A stretch of DNA of 64,000 nt from Ensifer sp. PDNC004 (lineage in GTDB: Bacteria; Pseudomonadota; Alphaproteobacteria; Rhizobiales; Rhizobiaceae): NCBI RefSeq assembly GCF_016919405.1, contig NZ_CP070353.1, positions 868,001 to 932,000 on the forward strand. The letters run 5' to 3'. The notes under the pieces are model-generated. The model did no database searches. It was not told where the DNA came from and worked only from the letters and a program-made list of their open reading frames with translations. Below, in pieces: positions 18,237-27,535 of the stretch. Numbering within the stretch: position 1 is the first letter of the stretch; the number at the start of each line of letters is the position of its first letter. The position numbers and the translations under genes are program-made.

Positions 18237-21200
18237 ATGAGTGAGATCCGCGGCGAAAAAGTCGGCTTTCGCAAGAAAGACATCGTCGCGTTGCATGCGT
18301 TGCCTTCAGCGCAGGCGCACGAACCCATGATCGTGCACGCGCCGCGCAAGAACAGAGCCGCGCGCTTCTGCGCCAAGATCGCACTGCTGATATCGCTGCT
18401 CGCGCTTTCCATCGCGGCAATCCTCATCGTCGTCATCGAAAGCGGAATGATGGACAGCACGCTCAATGCGCGCGCTCGCACCGCACTCAATGCAGCACTC
18501 GGCGACACCTATCGCGCCGAGGTCGGCAGCACCGTCGTGCGCATGACCGCAGGCGGCGCGATTGCGCTCAGGGCCCGCGAAGTGGCGCTCAGCGAAGCCT
18601 CCTCCGGCCAGCCGGTTGCCAAGCTACGCGCGATCTCGATCGCGCTCGACCCGCTGGCGCTGATGACCGGCCGCATCGCCGTCTCCAATCTCGAGGCGGA
18701 AGGCGGCGACTTCGATACAGGGTTGCTGCCGCGCGGCGAGCCGCTCGATCTGACCAAGATCCGCATTGCCGACGTCGGCGATGCGCTCGAAGCAATCTTC
18801 TCGCACGTCGATCGCATGTCGCAGATGGCAGCCGGCCGCGGCAGCCAGAAGGTCACGCTCTCGGATTTCAGTTTCTCCGTCATCGGCTCCCGCGATCGCG
18901 TCGTGCCCGTCGTCGCCAAGGCGCTCGAGTTCAACCGCAATTCTGGCGGGTCTATGAGCGTCAAGGGCAGCGTCACCGTGGATGGGGTGGAGGTCGATCT
19001 CAGCGCCGACGCCCTCGGCGACAAGGGACACATGACCGGCTTCGAAGCGTCGATCACCAATCTGCCGCTCGCGCCCTTCTTCTACCATGGCAAGGTTGGT
19101 TCGGAGCCGCCCTTCGGAGTCGTCGCGTCGGCCGGGCTGTCGCTGAAGGCGACGCGGGCCGCCAGCAACGCGAAACCGGATCTGCGCGTGACGGTGCGCA
19201 CGTCCAAGGGCGAGTTCCACGCAGGCAACCTCATCTCGACCCTCAATGCCTCGCAAATGGACGTCGCCTATGACTTCGAGCGCTCGTCCGTCGAGATCCT
19301 GCCGTCGTCGGTCAAGATCGGCCGTTCGACCTTTCCGTTCACCGGGGCGATCATCGACCTCGACAAGATTGCCGGCGCAACGGAGACCGGGTTTGCCATT
19401 GACCTCCTGCTCAAGAATGCAAGCTCCGCCCCGGAAGACGTCGCTGATGCGCCGCTGATCTTCGATGCCAAGGCAAATGGCCGCTTCGTGTCGGACAAGC
19501 GCCAACTGATCTTCGACCAGCTTGCGGTGTCGACCCCGCTCGGTTCGATGTTTGGCTCGCTTTCCGTCGCCTTCGGCAAGACCTCGCCACAGATCAGCTT
19601 CGCTTCTGTCAGCGATCGCATGGAGGCGACCGCCGTCAAACAATTGTGGCCGTGGTGGCTCGCCAAGGGCGCGCGCCGCTGGGCGATCGCCAACCTCTTC
19701 GGCGGCACGGTTACCAATGCTCGTATCGAGGTGTCGGTCGCAGAGGGCCGGATCGCCACCAATGAAGGCGAGCTCAAGCTCGACGAGCAGGAACTCAATA
19801 TCAATTTCGACATCGACGACACCCGCATCAACATTACCGGCGAGATACCGCCGCTGCGCGACACATCCGGCAAGTTCAAGCTGAGCGGCCAGCGCATGAC
19901 GGCGGAGATCGAGAAAGGGACCGCCTTCTTCCCGTCGGGACGCTCGGTCGCGCTCAACGGCGGCGACTTCATCCTTCCCGACGTCTATACGAAACCGCTG
20001 ATGGCGGAGATGAAGATCGAGGTTGGCGGCAATGCCGATGCGATCGCCGAGCTCGTCAGCTACAAGCCGATCCAGGCGCTGCAAAAGACCCCCCTGCTAC
20101 CGGAAGATTTCAGCGGCCCCCTGACGGCTGTCGTCGGTGCCCGATTCGGCCTCATCTCGGATCAGAAGCCGCCGAAGCCGCTCTATCAGGTGGAAATGCA
20201 GCTCGATAAGGTCAGCGTGAATAAGGCCCTCGAAGAGCGCCCCGTGACGGACCTCGTCGGGACGTTCCGCGTCGACAATCAGCAGGCGGTTCTGGAGGCT
20301 GATGCAAGGATTGAAGGCGCCAAGGTCAAGGTCAAGCTCACTGAGCCGGTGGATGTGAATTCGACGGTGAAGCGTTCGCGCCATATTTCGGGCACGCTTG
20401 AAGACGGCGTCTGGCAGAAGATCGCATCGGGCCCTTCGAGCATAATCTCCGGTCCGATTACGATTGATGTCACCATCGACGAGAACCGCAAGCAAAAGGT
20501 GAAGATCGGACTTGCCAAGGCGGCGCTGTCGCTTCCCTGGATTGGGTGGAGCAAGGGTGTCGGCATACCGGCTGAAGCACAATTCACGTCGAGCACGGAC
20601 GACGACTTGTCGACAATCAGCGACTTTGCGCTTGCCGGCGACGGTTTCGGCGCGCGTGGCACTTTTCAGGTCGACGATCGCGGCCTCGTCTCTGCCGACC
20701 TGGACAATGTCCGCCTCGCGCAAGGTGACGACTTCAAGGTTGCCATCGATCGCACCAAGAGCGGTTACACGGCGTCACTGAGCGGCGCTGCGGCCGACAT
20801 AAGGCCGATCCTTGCGCAATTGAAATCGGGAAGCGACCAGGGCCAGGGCGGTGGCGACGACATCACCGTCAAGGCTCTGCTTGGCCGTGTCACCGGCTTC
20901 AACGGCGAATCGCTGTCTAACGTCAATCTCGTCTACGGCGAACGCGGACGCCAGATCGAGGACGTCAACCTGTCGGCTGTCACAAGCAGCGGCCAGGCGC
21001 TGGTTGCCCGGCTCGCCAAGGCCGGCGCCGACAACACGCTGGAACTGACCACGGGCGATGCCGGCGCGCTGGCGCGGTTTGCCGACATCTACCAGAACAT
21101 GCGCGGCGGCCTGCTCAATCTCAAGCTACGCGATCGCGGCGGCCGTTCGTGGCGCGGCAGCGTCGATATCCGCAAGTTCCAGCTTGTCGGCGAGCAGCGC

Positions 21201-21629
21201 CTGCAATCGATGGTGTCGACGCCAACCGGTGCCGACGGCCGAAGCCTCAACCAGGCCGTGCGGCGCGACATCGACGTGAGCTCGGCCCGCTTCGAACGCG
21301 GCTTCGCGCAACTGGCGCTCGACCGCGGCGCGATCCGCGTCGATGGCGGCGTGCTGCGCGGGACGGATGTCGGCGCGACCTTCCAGGGAACGGTGCGCGA
21401 CAACAACGGCATCATGGACATGACCGGCACCTTCATGCCGGCCTACGGGCTCAACCGCATCTTCGGCGAACTGCCGCTGATCGGCGTGCTGCTCGGCAAC
21501 GGCCGCGACCGCGGCCTGCTCGGCATCACCTTCAAGCTCAACGGCCCGTTCAACCAGCCGAAGCTGACGATCAACCCCTTGTCGATCATCGCGCCGGGCG
21601 TCTTCCGCAGCATCTTCGAATTCCAATAA
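18237..21629 (+). CDS. Large AsmA-like inner-membrane protein (DUF3971 / AsmA_2, YhdP-like)
   Basis: 1130 aa. Basic N-terminus, one membrane anchor at about residues 46-66 (IALLISLLALSIAAILIVV), then about 1050 periplasmic residues of repetitive beta-rich sequence as in AsmA/YhdP/TamB-type bridge proteins. The end (MDMTGTFMPAYGLNRIFGELPLIGVLLGN, then FKLNGPFNQPKLTINPLSIIAPG, given here as two motifs at about 1060-1120) is the conserved AsmA C-terminal signature. Family members are proposed to move phospholipid between inner and outer membranes. Start ATG 18237 has GGAGG 12 nt upstream. A RIME1-like element follows 10 nt after the stop. Confidence 0.88.
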   Translation: MSEIRGEKVGFRKKDIVALHALPSAQAHEPMIVHAPRKNRAARFCAKIALLISLLALSIAAILIVVIESGMMDSTLNARARTALNAALGDTYRAEVGSTVVRMTAGGAIALRAREVALSEASSGQPVAKLRAISIALDPLALMTGRIAVSNLEAEGGDFDTGLLPRGEPLDLTKIRIADVGDALEAIFSHVDRMSQMAAGRGSQKVTLSDFSFSVIGSRDRVVPVVAKALEFNRNSGGSMSVKGSVTVDGVEVDLSADALGDKGHMTGFEASITNLPLAPFFYHGKVGSEPPFGVVASAGLSLKATRAASNAKPDLRVTVRTSKGEFHAGNLISTLNASQMDVAYDFERSSVEILPSSVKIGRSTFPFTGAIIDLDKIAGATETGFAIDLLLKNASSAPEDVADAPLIFDAKANGRFVSDKRQLIFDQLAVSTPLGSMFGSLSVAFGKTSPQISFASVSDRMEATAVKQLWPWWLAKGARRWAIANLFGGTVTNARIEVSVAEGRIATNEGELKLDEQELNINFDIDDTRINITGEIPPLRDTSGKFKLSGQRMTAEIEKGTAFFPSGRSVALNGGDFILPDVYTKPLMAEMKIEVGGNADAIAELVSYKPIQALQKTPLLPEDFSGPLTAVVGARFGLISDQKPPKPLYQVEMQLDKVSVNKALEERPVTDLVGTFRVDNQQAVLEADARIEGAKVKVKLTEPVDVNSTVKRSRHISGTLEDGVWQKIASGPSSIISGPITIDVTIDENRKQKVKIGLAKAALSLPWIGWSKGVGIPAEAQFTSSTDDDLSTISDFALAGDGFGARGTFQVDDRGLVSADLDNVRLAQGDDFKVAIDRTKSGYTASLSGAAADIRPILAQLKSGSDQGQGGGDDITVKALLGRVTGFNGESLSNVNLVYGERGRQIEDVNLSAVTSSGQALVARLAKAGADNTLELTTGDAGALARFADIYQNMRGGLLNLKLRDRGGRSWRGSVDIRKFQLVGEQRLQSMVSTPTGADGRSLNQAVRRDIDVSSARFERGFAQLALDRGAIRVDGGVLRGTDVGATFQGTVRDNNGIMDMTGTFMPAYGLNRIFGELPLIGVLLGNGRDRGLLGITFKLNGPFNQPKLTINPLSIIAPGVFRSIFEFQ

Positions 21630-21639
21630 AAAAAGCCGG

Positions 21640-21742
21640 CGCACTGCATGTTCCTTAAATCGTCGCCGATTTAAGGACAAAACATGCAGCACTTCAAAGT
21701 TCTACAGCGACCTTTGCGCGTCTTAACAGACGCGCGGCGCTG
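21640..21742 (+). repeat. RIME1-like intergenic mosaic element, copy 2 (most complete)
   Basis: Two perfect palindromes: CCTTAAATCG-TCGC-CGATTTAAGG (21653-21676) and GCGCGTC-TTAACA-GACGCGC (21716-21735), joined by ACAAAACATGCAGCACTTCAAAG. Size (about 105 bp), intergenic position and two-palindrome layout fit the Rhizobium-specific intergenic mosaic element RIME1. It lies between convergent AsmA-like and tyrS genes and may help end both transcripts. Confidence 0.75.
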
Positions 21743-21780
21743 TCGGGCCGGCCTTTCTAATCCTTGAGTGGTGCTCCGCT

Positions 21781-23034
21781 TCAGGCCGGGCGCACCAGAA
21801 TGTGCTTCTTCTTGCCGAGCGACAGCTTGACGACATTGTCGGCGGTCACGTCGCCGGTGCCGATGACCCGGCGCTCGTCACTGACCGCATCGTCGTTGAT
21901 CCTGACGGCACCGCCCTGGACATGACGACGGGCTTCGCCGTTGGAGGCGGCAAGGCCTGCGCGCACGATCAGCGTCAGCAGGCCGAGGCCGGCTTCGAGT
22001 TCGGCGGTCGGGATTTCGACCGACGGCAGGTCGGCGGCAAGCGCGCCTTCCTCGAAGGTCTTGCGGGCGGTCTCCGCCGCCTGCTCGGCGGCCGGGCGGC
22101 CGTGCAGCATGGCGGTGATTTCCGTCGCCAGGATCTTCTTGACCTCGTTGATCTCCGATCCGCCAAGCTTGGAGAGGCGGTCGATTTCGGCCATCGGCAG
22201 GGTCGTGTAGAGCTTCATGAAGCGGGTGACGTCGGCATCCTCGGTGTTACGCCAGTACTGCCAGAAGTCGTAGGCCGACAGCATATCCGGGTTCAGCCAG
22301 ATGGCGCCGTTGACCGACTTGCCCATCTTGGCGCCCGACGAAGTCGTCAGAAGCGGCGAGGTCAGCGCGTAAAGCTGCTCGGTGCCCATACGGTGGCCGA
22401 GGTCGATGCCGTTGATGATGTTGCCCCACTGGTCCGAGCCGCCCATCTGCAGACGGCAGCCGGTACGCTTATGCAGCTCGACGAAGTCGTAGGCCTGCAG
22501 GATCATGTAGTTGAATTCGAGGAACGACAGCGACTGCTCGCGATCAAGCCGCGTCTTGACGCTGTCGAAGGACAGCATGCGGTTGACCGAGAAGTGACGG
22601 CCGACGTCGCGCAGGAATTCGAGGTAGTTGATACCGAGCAGCCAGTCGGCGTTGTTGATCATCAACGCGTCCTTCGGGCCCTCGCCGTAGTTGAGGTAAT
22701 TGGAGAACACCGTCTTGATGCTGGCAATGTTGGCGTCGATCGTCGCCGGCGTCATCAACTGGCGCGCCTCGTCCTTGAAGGACGGGTCGCCGACCATGCC
22801 GGTGCCGCCGCCCATCAGCGAGATCGGCCGGTGACCGGTCGCCTGCATCCAGTGCAGCATCATGATCTGGATCAGGCCGCCGGCATGCAGGCTCGGCGCC
22901 GTCGGGTCGAAGCCGATATAGGCCGTCACGGTTTCCTTGCGGAACAGTTCGTCCAGGCCAGTCTCGTCGGAGATCTGGTGGATGAAGCCACGCTCGCTGA
23001 GGGTGTGAAGGAAATCGGACTTGAAACCGGACAT
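21781..23034 (-). CDS. tyrS: Tyrosyl-tRNA synthetase
   Basis: 417 aa from ATG 23034 ([20 protein letters not shown]); the open frame further upstream crosses into anmK and is not family-like. Class Ic synthetase attaching tyrosine to tRNA-Tyr. HIGH-type motif PSLHAGGL at about residues 49-56, KMSKS-type motif KMGKS at about 238-242, and an S4 RNA-binding domain at the C-terminus ([20 protein letters not shown]). The opposite strand carries anmK, with divergent starts about 100 nt apart. Confidence 0.97.
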   Translation of the reverse strand: MSGFKSDFLHTLSERGFIHQISDETGLDELFRKETVTAYIGFDPTAPSLHAGGLIQIMMLHWMQATGHRPISLMGGGTGMVGDPSFKDEARQLMTPATIDANIASIKTVFSNYLNYGEGPKDALMINNADWLLGINYLEFLRDVGRHFSVNRMLSFDSVKTRLDREQSLSFLEFNYMILQAYDFVELHKRTGCRLQMGGSDQWGNIINGIDLGHRMGTEQLYALTSPLLTTSSGAKMGKSVNGAIWLNPDMLSAYDFWQYWRNTEDADVTRFMKLYTTLPMAEIDRLSKLGGSEINEVKKILATEITAMLHGRPAAEQAAETARKTFEEGALAADLPSVEIPTAELEAGLGLLTLIVRAGLAASNGEARRHVQGGAVRINDDAVSDERRVIGTGDVTADNVVKLSLGKKKHILVRPA

Positions 23035-23134
23035 GATCTGTCTCTCTTGCGGGGGGAGTTTTTGAACGAACGGGCGTTTAGCACTGTTTTTGCGCATAAT
23101 CACTTCAAAAGTGATTCTGGAAATATTGACCCGC

Positions 23135-24256
23135 ATGACACAGACAAGAACCGCGATGGGCCTGATGAGTGGCACAAGCATGGACGGCATCGACGTCGCC
23201 CTGCTTCGAACCGATGGGGAGACCGTCGTCGAGCGCGGCCCATCCGCCGGCTTTCCCTACGATGCGCGTTTTCGGGATCGCTTGAAACAGGGACTTGTCG
23301 ACGCGAAGGCGATTACGCAACGTGACCAAAGGCCGGGCGCCCTTGACGAGCTTGAGCGCGACCTGACGCTGCGACACGCAGAAGCGGTCAAGACCTTCCT
23401 CAAGCAGAACAGGCTGTCTGCGGCGGATATCGACGTGCTCGGCTTTCACGGGCAGACCGTGCTGCATCGCCCCGACGAGGCTCTGACGGTACAGATCGGC
23501 GACGGTGTGCTGCTTGCCGGAGAAACGGGCATCGATGTCGTCTACGACATGCGCGCCAACGACATGGAACATGGCGGGCAAGGCGCGCCGCTGATCCCCG
23601 CCTACCACGCGGCACTGGCGCGTGGCGCGGCCGGCCTTGCAGCCCCGGTTGTCTTCGTCAACATCGGGGGCATTTCCAACCTGACCTTCATTGGCGAAGG
23701 CGAGACGGTCATCGCCTATGACAGCGGCCCCGGCAACACGCTGATCGACCAGTGGGTCGAGGCGCATGCGGGCATTCCCTTCGACCAGGGCGGCATGATC
23801 GCCAGCGAGGGAACGGTGCTGCCGGCGCTTGCCGAGCGCTATCTCTCCAATGCCTTCTTCACCGCGACCACGCGCCGCTCGCTGGACCGGAACGATTTTG
23901 CACCGCCGGCTGGAAGCGACGCTGGCCTCGCCGACGGTGCCCGCACGCTAGCCCATGTCACGGCGGCAGCGATCATCAAGTCGGCCGGGCACCTGCCGCA
24001 GCGGCCGGCCACCTATGTCGTCTGCGGCGGCGGGCGGCTCAATCCGGTGATCATGCGCGACCTTGCTTTGCTTGCCGAGGAAGAGGCCGCGACGGTGCTT
24101 GCGGCGGAAACCGTGGGCTTCAACGGCGATTCAATGGAGGCCGAGGCCTGGGCGTATCTCGCCGTTCGCTCCTTGCGCGGTTTGCCGCTCACCTATCCGG
24201 GAACGACGGGCGTGCGGCAGCCAGTCAGCGGCGGCCGGCGCGCGGCGAAAACTTAA
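23135..24256 (+). CDS. anmK: Anhydro-N-acetylmuramic acid kinase
   Basis: 373 aa from ATG 23135 ([20 protein letters not shown]). Converts 1,6-anhydroMurNAc released in peptidoglycan recycling to MurNAc-6-phosphate. The actin-like ATPase signature [12 protein letters not shown] is present, with NIGGISNLT at about residues 184-192 and [10 protein letters not shown] after it, and VCGGGRLNP near residue 295. Length matches E. coli AnmK. It is divergent from tyrS; no MurQ gene is seen nearby. Confidence 0.96.
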   Translation: MTQTRTAMGLMSGTSMDGIDVALLRTDGETVVERGPSAGFPYDARFRDRLKQGLVDAKAITQRDQRPGALDELERDLTLRHAEAVKTFLKQNRLSAADIDVLGFHGQTVLHRPDEALTVQIGDGVLLAGETGIDVVYDMRANDMEHGGQGAPLIPAYHAALARGAAGLAAPVVFVNIGGISNLTFIGEGETVIAYDSGPGNTLIDQWVEAHAGIPFDQGGMIASEGTVLPALAERYLSNAFFTATTRRSLDRNDFAPPAGSDAGLADGARTLAHVTAAAIIKSAGHLPQRPATYVVCGGGRLNPVIMRDLALLAEEEAATVLAAETVGFNGDSMEAEAWAYLAVRSLRGLPLTYPGTTGVRQPVSGGRRAAKT

Positions 24257-24396
24257 AGTTGATCTCGCGTTTCGCCATGAGTTCGTCACCCGGACGGATT
24301 AATCAAATTTTCGCAACAGCGAATTAGGATCTCAGCCGCTGCCACAGGAGGTGGCGAGGAGCGGCTTGGTGCCGCACGAGGGTTTCGGGTTCTTCG

Positions 24397-25596
24397 ATGG
24401 GTGGTGCGATTTCTCTGCTGGCCGTGAATTTCATCATCGCGCAGATCTTCACAGCCGCATTTCTCATCATTGCTGCAAAGAGCCGGCAGCGGCGTACAGC
24501 GCTCTGGTGCGCCGCCGGATTTGCCGTCGCCTCGCTTGCAGCCGTCTGCGAAGCCATCGTTCCTTTTTCCTCGACCCCGCGGCTCTTTGCCATCAGCGCC
24601 TTTGCCTGCGTGCTCGGCGGCTTCTGTCTCCTGCGGTTTGGCCTCGGCCTTTTCTATCAGGTGCCGGTGCGCCTGCCGTTGCTCGGCGCCTTCTTCGTTG
24701 CCGGCGTTTGCCTGGACCTGGCGATCTACGACCTGCCGAGAGGCACCTGGCAGCATGCCATCCCGTACCAGGCGCCTTTTGTCGTGATCCAGGCCTGGAC
24801 GGCATCGGTCGTCCTGCGTTCCGGCCGCCGCACCTTCTTTGACTGGCTGCTGTTCGGCCTGCTGGCGCTCTCGGCCGCCTATTACTTCGTGAAGATCTAT
24901 GCTGCGGTCGTCGCCGGTTCTGGCGCGACGGCCCAGGACTACGTTTCCAGCCCCTTCGCGCTCATCTCGCAGGCGTTCGGCGCGATCCTCATTGTCGGCG
25001 CCGGCCTTGCCATGCTCGGCGTGATGGTCAAGGAGATCGTCGACGACGCGCAGGCGCGCTCGGAAATCGACCTGCTCTCCGGCCTCTACAACCGCCGTGG
25101 CTTCATCGAGCGGGTCATGCCGCTGCTGCACGCCCGCGCCACCCAGACGCCGGGCACGCTCATCCTTGCCGATCTCGACCGCTTCAAGCTGGTCAACGAC
25201 ACCTACGGCCACCTCACGGGCGACGAAGTCATTCGCCGGTTCGCCCGGGTGCTGATGGACGTCATGCCGAATCGCGCCGTTGCCGGCCGTCTCGGCGGTG
25301 AAGAGTTCGCGGTGTATCTGCCCTGCACGGATCTGTCGGAAGCGCGCGTCGTCGCCCATGGCATGCGTGCAGCGATCATGTCCCAGCAGATCGGCGGTCT
25401 TCCGGAAGCCGCACGGGTGACGGCAAGCTTCGGCGTCACGGCCGTCGGTACCGGTGAGGCGCTGGAGCCCGTGATACAGCGCGCTGACGAGGCGCTCTAC
25501 ACGGCGAAAGCCAACGGTCGCAACCGCGTCGAATGCGCCGAAGCACCGACCACGGTCGTCAATCCCAGCGTTCCGCACTGGATCGGGCGATCATAG
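24397..25596 (+). CDS. Membrane-bound diguanylate cyclase (GGDEF)
   Basis: 399 aa. The N-terminal half has about six membrane segments between residues 5 and 215 (ISLLAVNFIIAQIFTAAFLI and later helices) with short loops, resembling sensory 5-7TM inputs. The GGDEF domain follows (DLLSGLYNRRGFIERV onwards) with the active-site motif RLGGEEF at about 296-302 and a second signature near DEALYTAKANGRNRVE. Makes c-di-GMP from two GTP. No RxxD product-inhibition site is obvious five residues before GGEEF (sequence PNRAVAGR), so feedback control may be absent. The PilZ gene at 1-238 is a possible effector. Confidence 0.92.
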   Translation: MGGAISLLAVNFIIAQIFTAAFLIIAAKSRQRRTALWCAAGFAVASLAAVCEAIVPFSSTPRLFAISAFACVLGGFCLLRFGLGLFYQVPVRLPLLGAFFVAGVCLDLAIYDLPRGTWQHAIPYQAPFVVIQAWTASVVLRSGRRTFFDWLLFGLLALSAAYYFVKIYAAVVAGSGATAQDYVSSPFALISQAFGAILIVGAGLAMLGVMVKEIVDDAQARSEIDLLSGLYNRRGFIERVMPLLHARATQTPGTLILADLDRFKLVNDTYGHLTGDEVIRRFARVLMDVMPNRAVAGRLGGEEFAVYLPCTDLSEARVVAHGMRAAIMSQQIGGLPEAARVTASFGVTAVGTGEALEPVIQRADEALYTAKANGRNRVECAEAPTTVVNPSVPHWIGRS

Positions 25597-25607
25597 GCCA
25601 CTGGCGT

Positions 25608-26426
25608 CTAGGCGATGCATTTTTCTCGGAGAAACCGGAGGATATCTTCGGTGAACTGGTGCGGGTTCTGTAGTATCGAAAAATGGCTGACCTCAGGCTG
25701 GATCAACAGGCCGGCACCCGGAATGTTGTCGGCGATGAACAGCGTGTCGTCGCGTTTGATGGCTTCCTCATGGTCCCCGTCCACCACCCAGACAGGGATC
25801 CGGATTTTCTGAAGATCGATGGCGGTGATGTTCGGCTGCGAAGTCCACATCGCATTCATCTCGCGGAAGAAGCACTCAAATCCCGCTGGGGTCGACGACC
25901 GCAGAGCATACTCTTCGCCCGTTCGCGCGATATAGGCGTTGAAGACTGCACTCTTGGACAGATCGTGTGTTCCGGACGGATTGCTGTTCGCCCCGAAGGA
26001 AAAGACACCGGCTATGAGGTCCGGGTGTCGAATCGCCAGCAGGAGCCCGATAATCGCGCCGTCACTCCAGCCGACAATGCACGCCTTCGGCAAGGTCAGG
26101 TGCGCCATTAGTGCCATGACATCACCTGCCATCAGATCATAGCTCATGCTCCCGCTACCCCGGGAGCTGCGTCCGTGGCCGCGGCTGTCCATCACGATGA
26201 CCTGATAGCTCTTGGCAAGCTCGGCGACCTGAAGCCCCCAATAGTCGGAGTTGCCGAGCCCGCCATGGAGCAGAATGACGGGAGCGCCCGAACCGTAGAC
26301 CGCATACCAGATCCTGGCGTCCGCGACCTCGACAACACCCTCTTGACCGCCGGCCGGAAGCTTTGGCGTGGCGGGCAAGGTTAGCCACCTCGGTGAGGAC
26401 GCCGACCCATTCGACACCTGCGACAT
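25608..26426 (-). CDS. Alpha/beta hydrolase
   Basis: 272 aa from ATG 26426, which has GGAGGGGAG just upstream; the frame extends back without a better site. Hydrolase landmarks: LHGGLGNSDYW (about residues 52-62), DSRGHGRS, nucleophile elbow GWSDGA at about 118-123, acid D in VDGDHEEA, and H in EVSHFSIL near residue 255. Similar to 3-oxoadipate enol-lactonase and haloalkane dehalogenase-like esterases; substrate not predictable. Tail-to-tail with the diguanylate cyclase gene (11 nt apart). Confidence 0.85.
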   Translation of the reverse strand: MSQVSNGSASSPRWLTLPATPKLPAGGQEGVVEVADARIWYAVYGSGAPVILLHGGLGNSDYWGLQVAELAKSYQVIVMDSRGHGRSSRGSGSMSYDLMAGDVMALMAHLTLPKACIVGWSDGAIIGLLLAIRHPDLIAGVFSFGANSNPSGTHDLSKSAVFNAYIARTGEEYALRSSTPAGFECFFREMNAMWTSQPNITAIDLQKIRIPVWVVDGDHEEAIKRDDTLFIADNIPGAGLLIQPEVSHFSILQNPHQFTEDILRFLREKCIA

Positions 26427-26576
26427 GGCTCCCCTCCTGCGAACACTGCTCGGCTCTGCCCCACCCAAACAGCCTAGACTTGCACTATACGCCGATCGCA
26501 CGGCGCTGAAACTCACCCTGTCGGGTGAGCGCTATCGTGGCCCTCAGGCGCACGACCACTGGGCGCATTTGTCCAT

Positions 26577-26615
26577 AAAAAATGCCGCGCACCCGAAGGG
26601 ATACGCGGCGTTTCT
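26577..26615 (-). terminator. Rho-independent terminator after the dienelactone hydrolase-like gene
   Basis: On the minus strand a stem ACGCCGCG ... CGCGGCAT is followed by TTTTTTA. It starts 24 nt after the stop at 26634. The base of the stem pairs around TATCCCTTCGGGTG. Confidence 0.75.
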
Positions 26616-26633
26616 GTACTTTGGTCAGGGTCT

Positions 26634-27311
26634 TTAGCGGATGCGCTTTGCGGCCGGCTCAGGCGTCAGTTCGCCGTTGAGGCGACGGTCGAGATAATCC
26701 TCGCATTCACCCATCAGGCTCTCGACCTGGCCGTTGAAGAAGTGATTGGCGCCGGCCACGGTCTTGTGGGTGATGAGAATGCCCTTCTGGGCCTTCAGCT
26801 TCTCGACGAGACCGTTGACGTCCTTTTCCGGCGCGACCTTGTCGGAATCGCCGTTGATGATCAGGCCAGAGGACGGGCAGGGCGCCAGGAACGAGAAGTC
26901 GTAGATGTTCGGCTGCGGCGCGACGGCCATGAAGCCTTCGATCTCCGGGCGGCGCATCAGGAGCTGCATGCCGATCCAGGCGCCGAAGGAGTAGCCGGCG
27001 ACCCAGCAGCTCTTGGAATCGGGATGCAGGCTCTGCACCCAGTCGAGCGCCGAGGCTGCGTCGGAAAGCTCGCCGGCGCCATGGTCGAATTCGCCCTGGC
27101 TCCGGCCGATGCCGCGGAAATTGAACCGGAGCGTGGTGAAGCCGCGCTTCTGGAACATGTAGAAGAGCTGGTAGACGATCTGGTTGTTCATCGTGCCACC
27201 GAACTGCGGGTGCGGGTGCAGGATGATGGCGATCGGCGCGCTCTTCTGCTTCGAAGGCTGATAACGGCCTTCGAGGCGGCCGGCGGGTCCGTTGAAGATG
27301 ATTTCGGGCAT
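26634..27311 (-). CDS. Alpha/beta hydrolase, dienelactone hydrolase-like
   Basis: 225 aa from ATG 27311 (MPEIIFNGPAGRLEG), with GGAGAG upstream. HPHPQFGGTMNN at about residues 30-41 and RFNFRGIGRSQG define the N-terminal part; nucleophile elbow GYSFGAW at about 105-111; acid D in INGDSDKVAP; H in AGANHFFNG near residue 196. This group of small cytoplasmic hydrolases is widespread in alphaproteobacteria with no fixed substrate. Divergent from iscS; its upstream region contains the Irr-box-like element. Confidence 0.88.
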   Translation of the reverse strand: MPEIIFNGPAGRLEGRYQPSKQKSAPIAIILHPHPQFGGTMNNQIVYQLFYMFQKRGFTTLRFNFRGIGRSQGEFDHGAGELSDAASALDWVQSLHPDSKSCWVAGYSFGAWIGMQLLMRRPEIEGFMAVAPQPNIYDFSFLAPCPSSGLIINGDSDKVAPEKDVNGLVEKLKAQKGILITHKTVAGANHFFNGQVESLMGECEDYLDRRLNGELTPEPAAKRIR

Positions 27312-27385
27312 TGGCTCTCCGGGAGTGTTCCTGGTTCGAATCTTGGGTTCAGATCGCGATGAGTCTTGACGAAAGCAGTCAGCTT

Positions 27386-27415
27386 TTCTAAAACCTAGTT
27401 TAGAACCGTTCAAAA
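27386..27415 (+). promoter_or_regulatory. Irr-box (iron control element)-like site upstream of the iscS-suf operon
   Basis: TTTAGAA-CCG-TTCAAAA at 27399-27415 differs by one base from the Irr box as I know it (TTTAGAA-N3-TTCTAAA). A third half-site TTCTAAA at 27386-27392 forms a perfect inverted repeat with the central TTTAGAA. It is about 120 nt before the iscS ATG and also in the control region of the divergent hydrolase. Irr represses or activates iron-linked genes in Rhizobiales. Confidence 0.6.
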
Positions 27416-27535
27416 CTTCTGTGCGGGCATTCCGCCTTGTGCTTCGTCTCATAAGGCAAGCGGCGCGGAAAATTCAAGGAAAATGCATCGCCAGAGGTTG
27501 CGGGCTTGTGACCTGTTGATCTAGCGAAGGAAATC

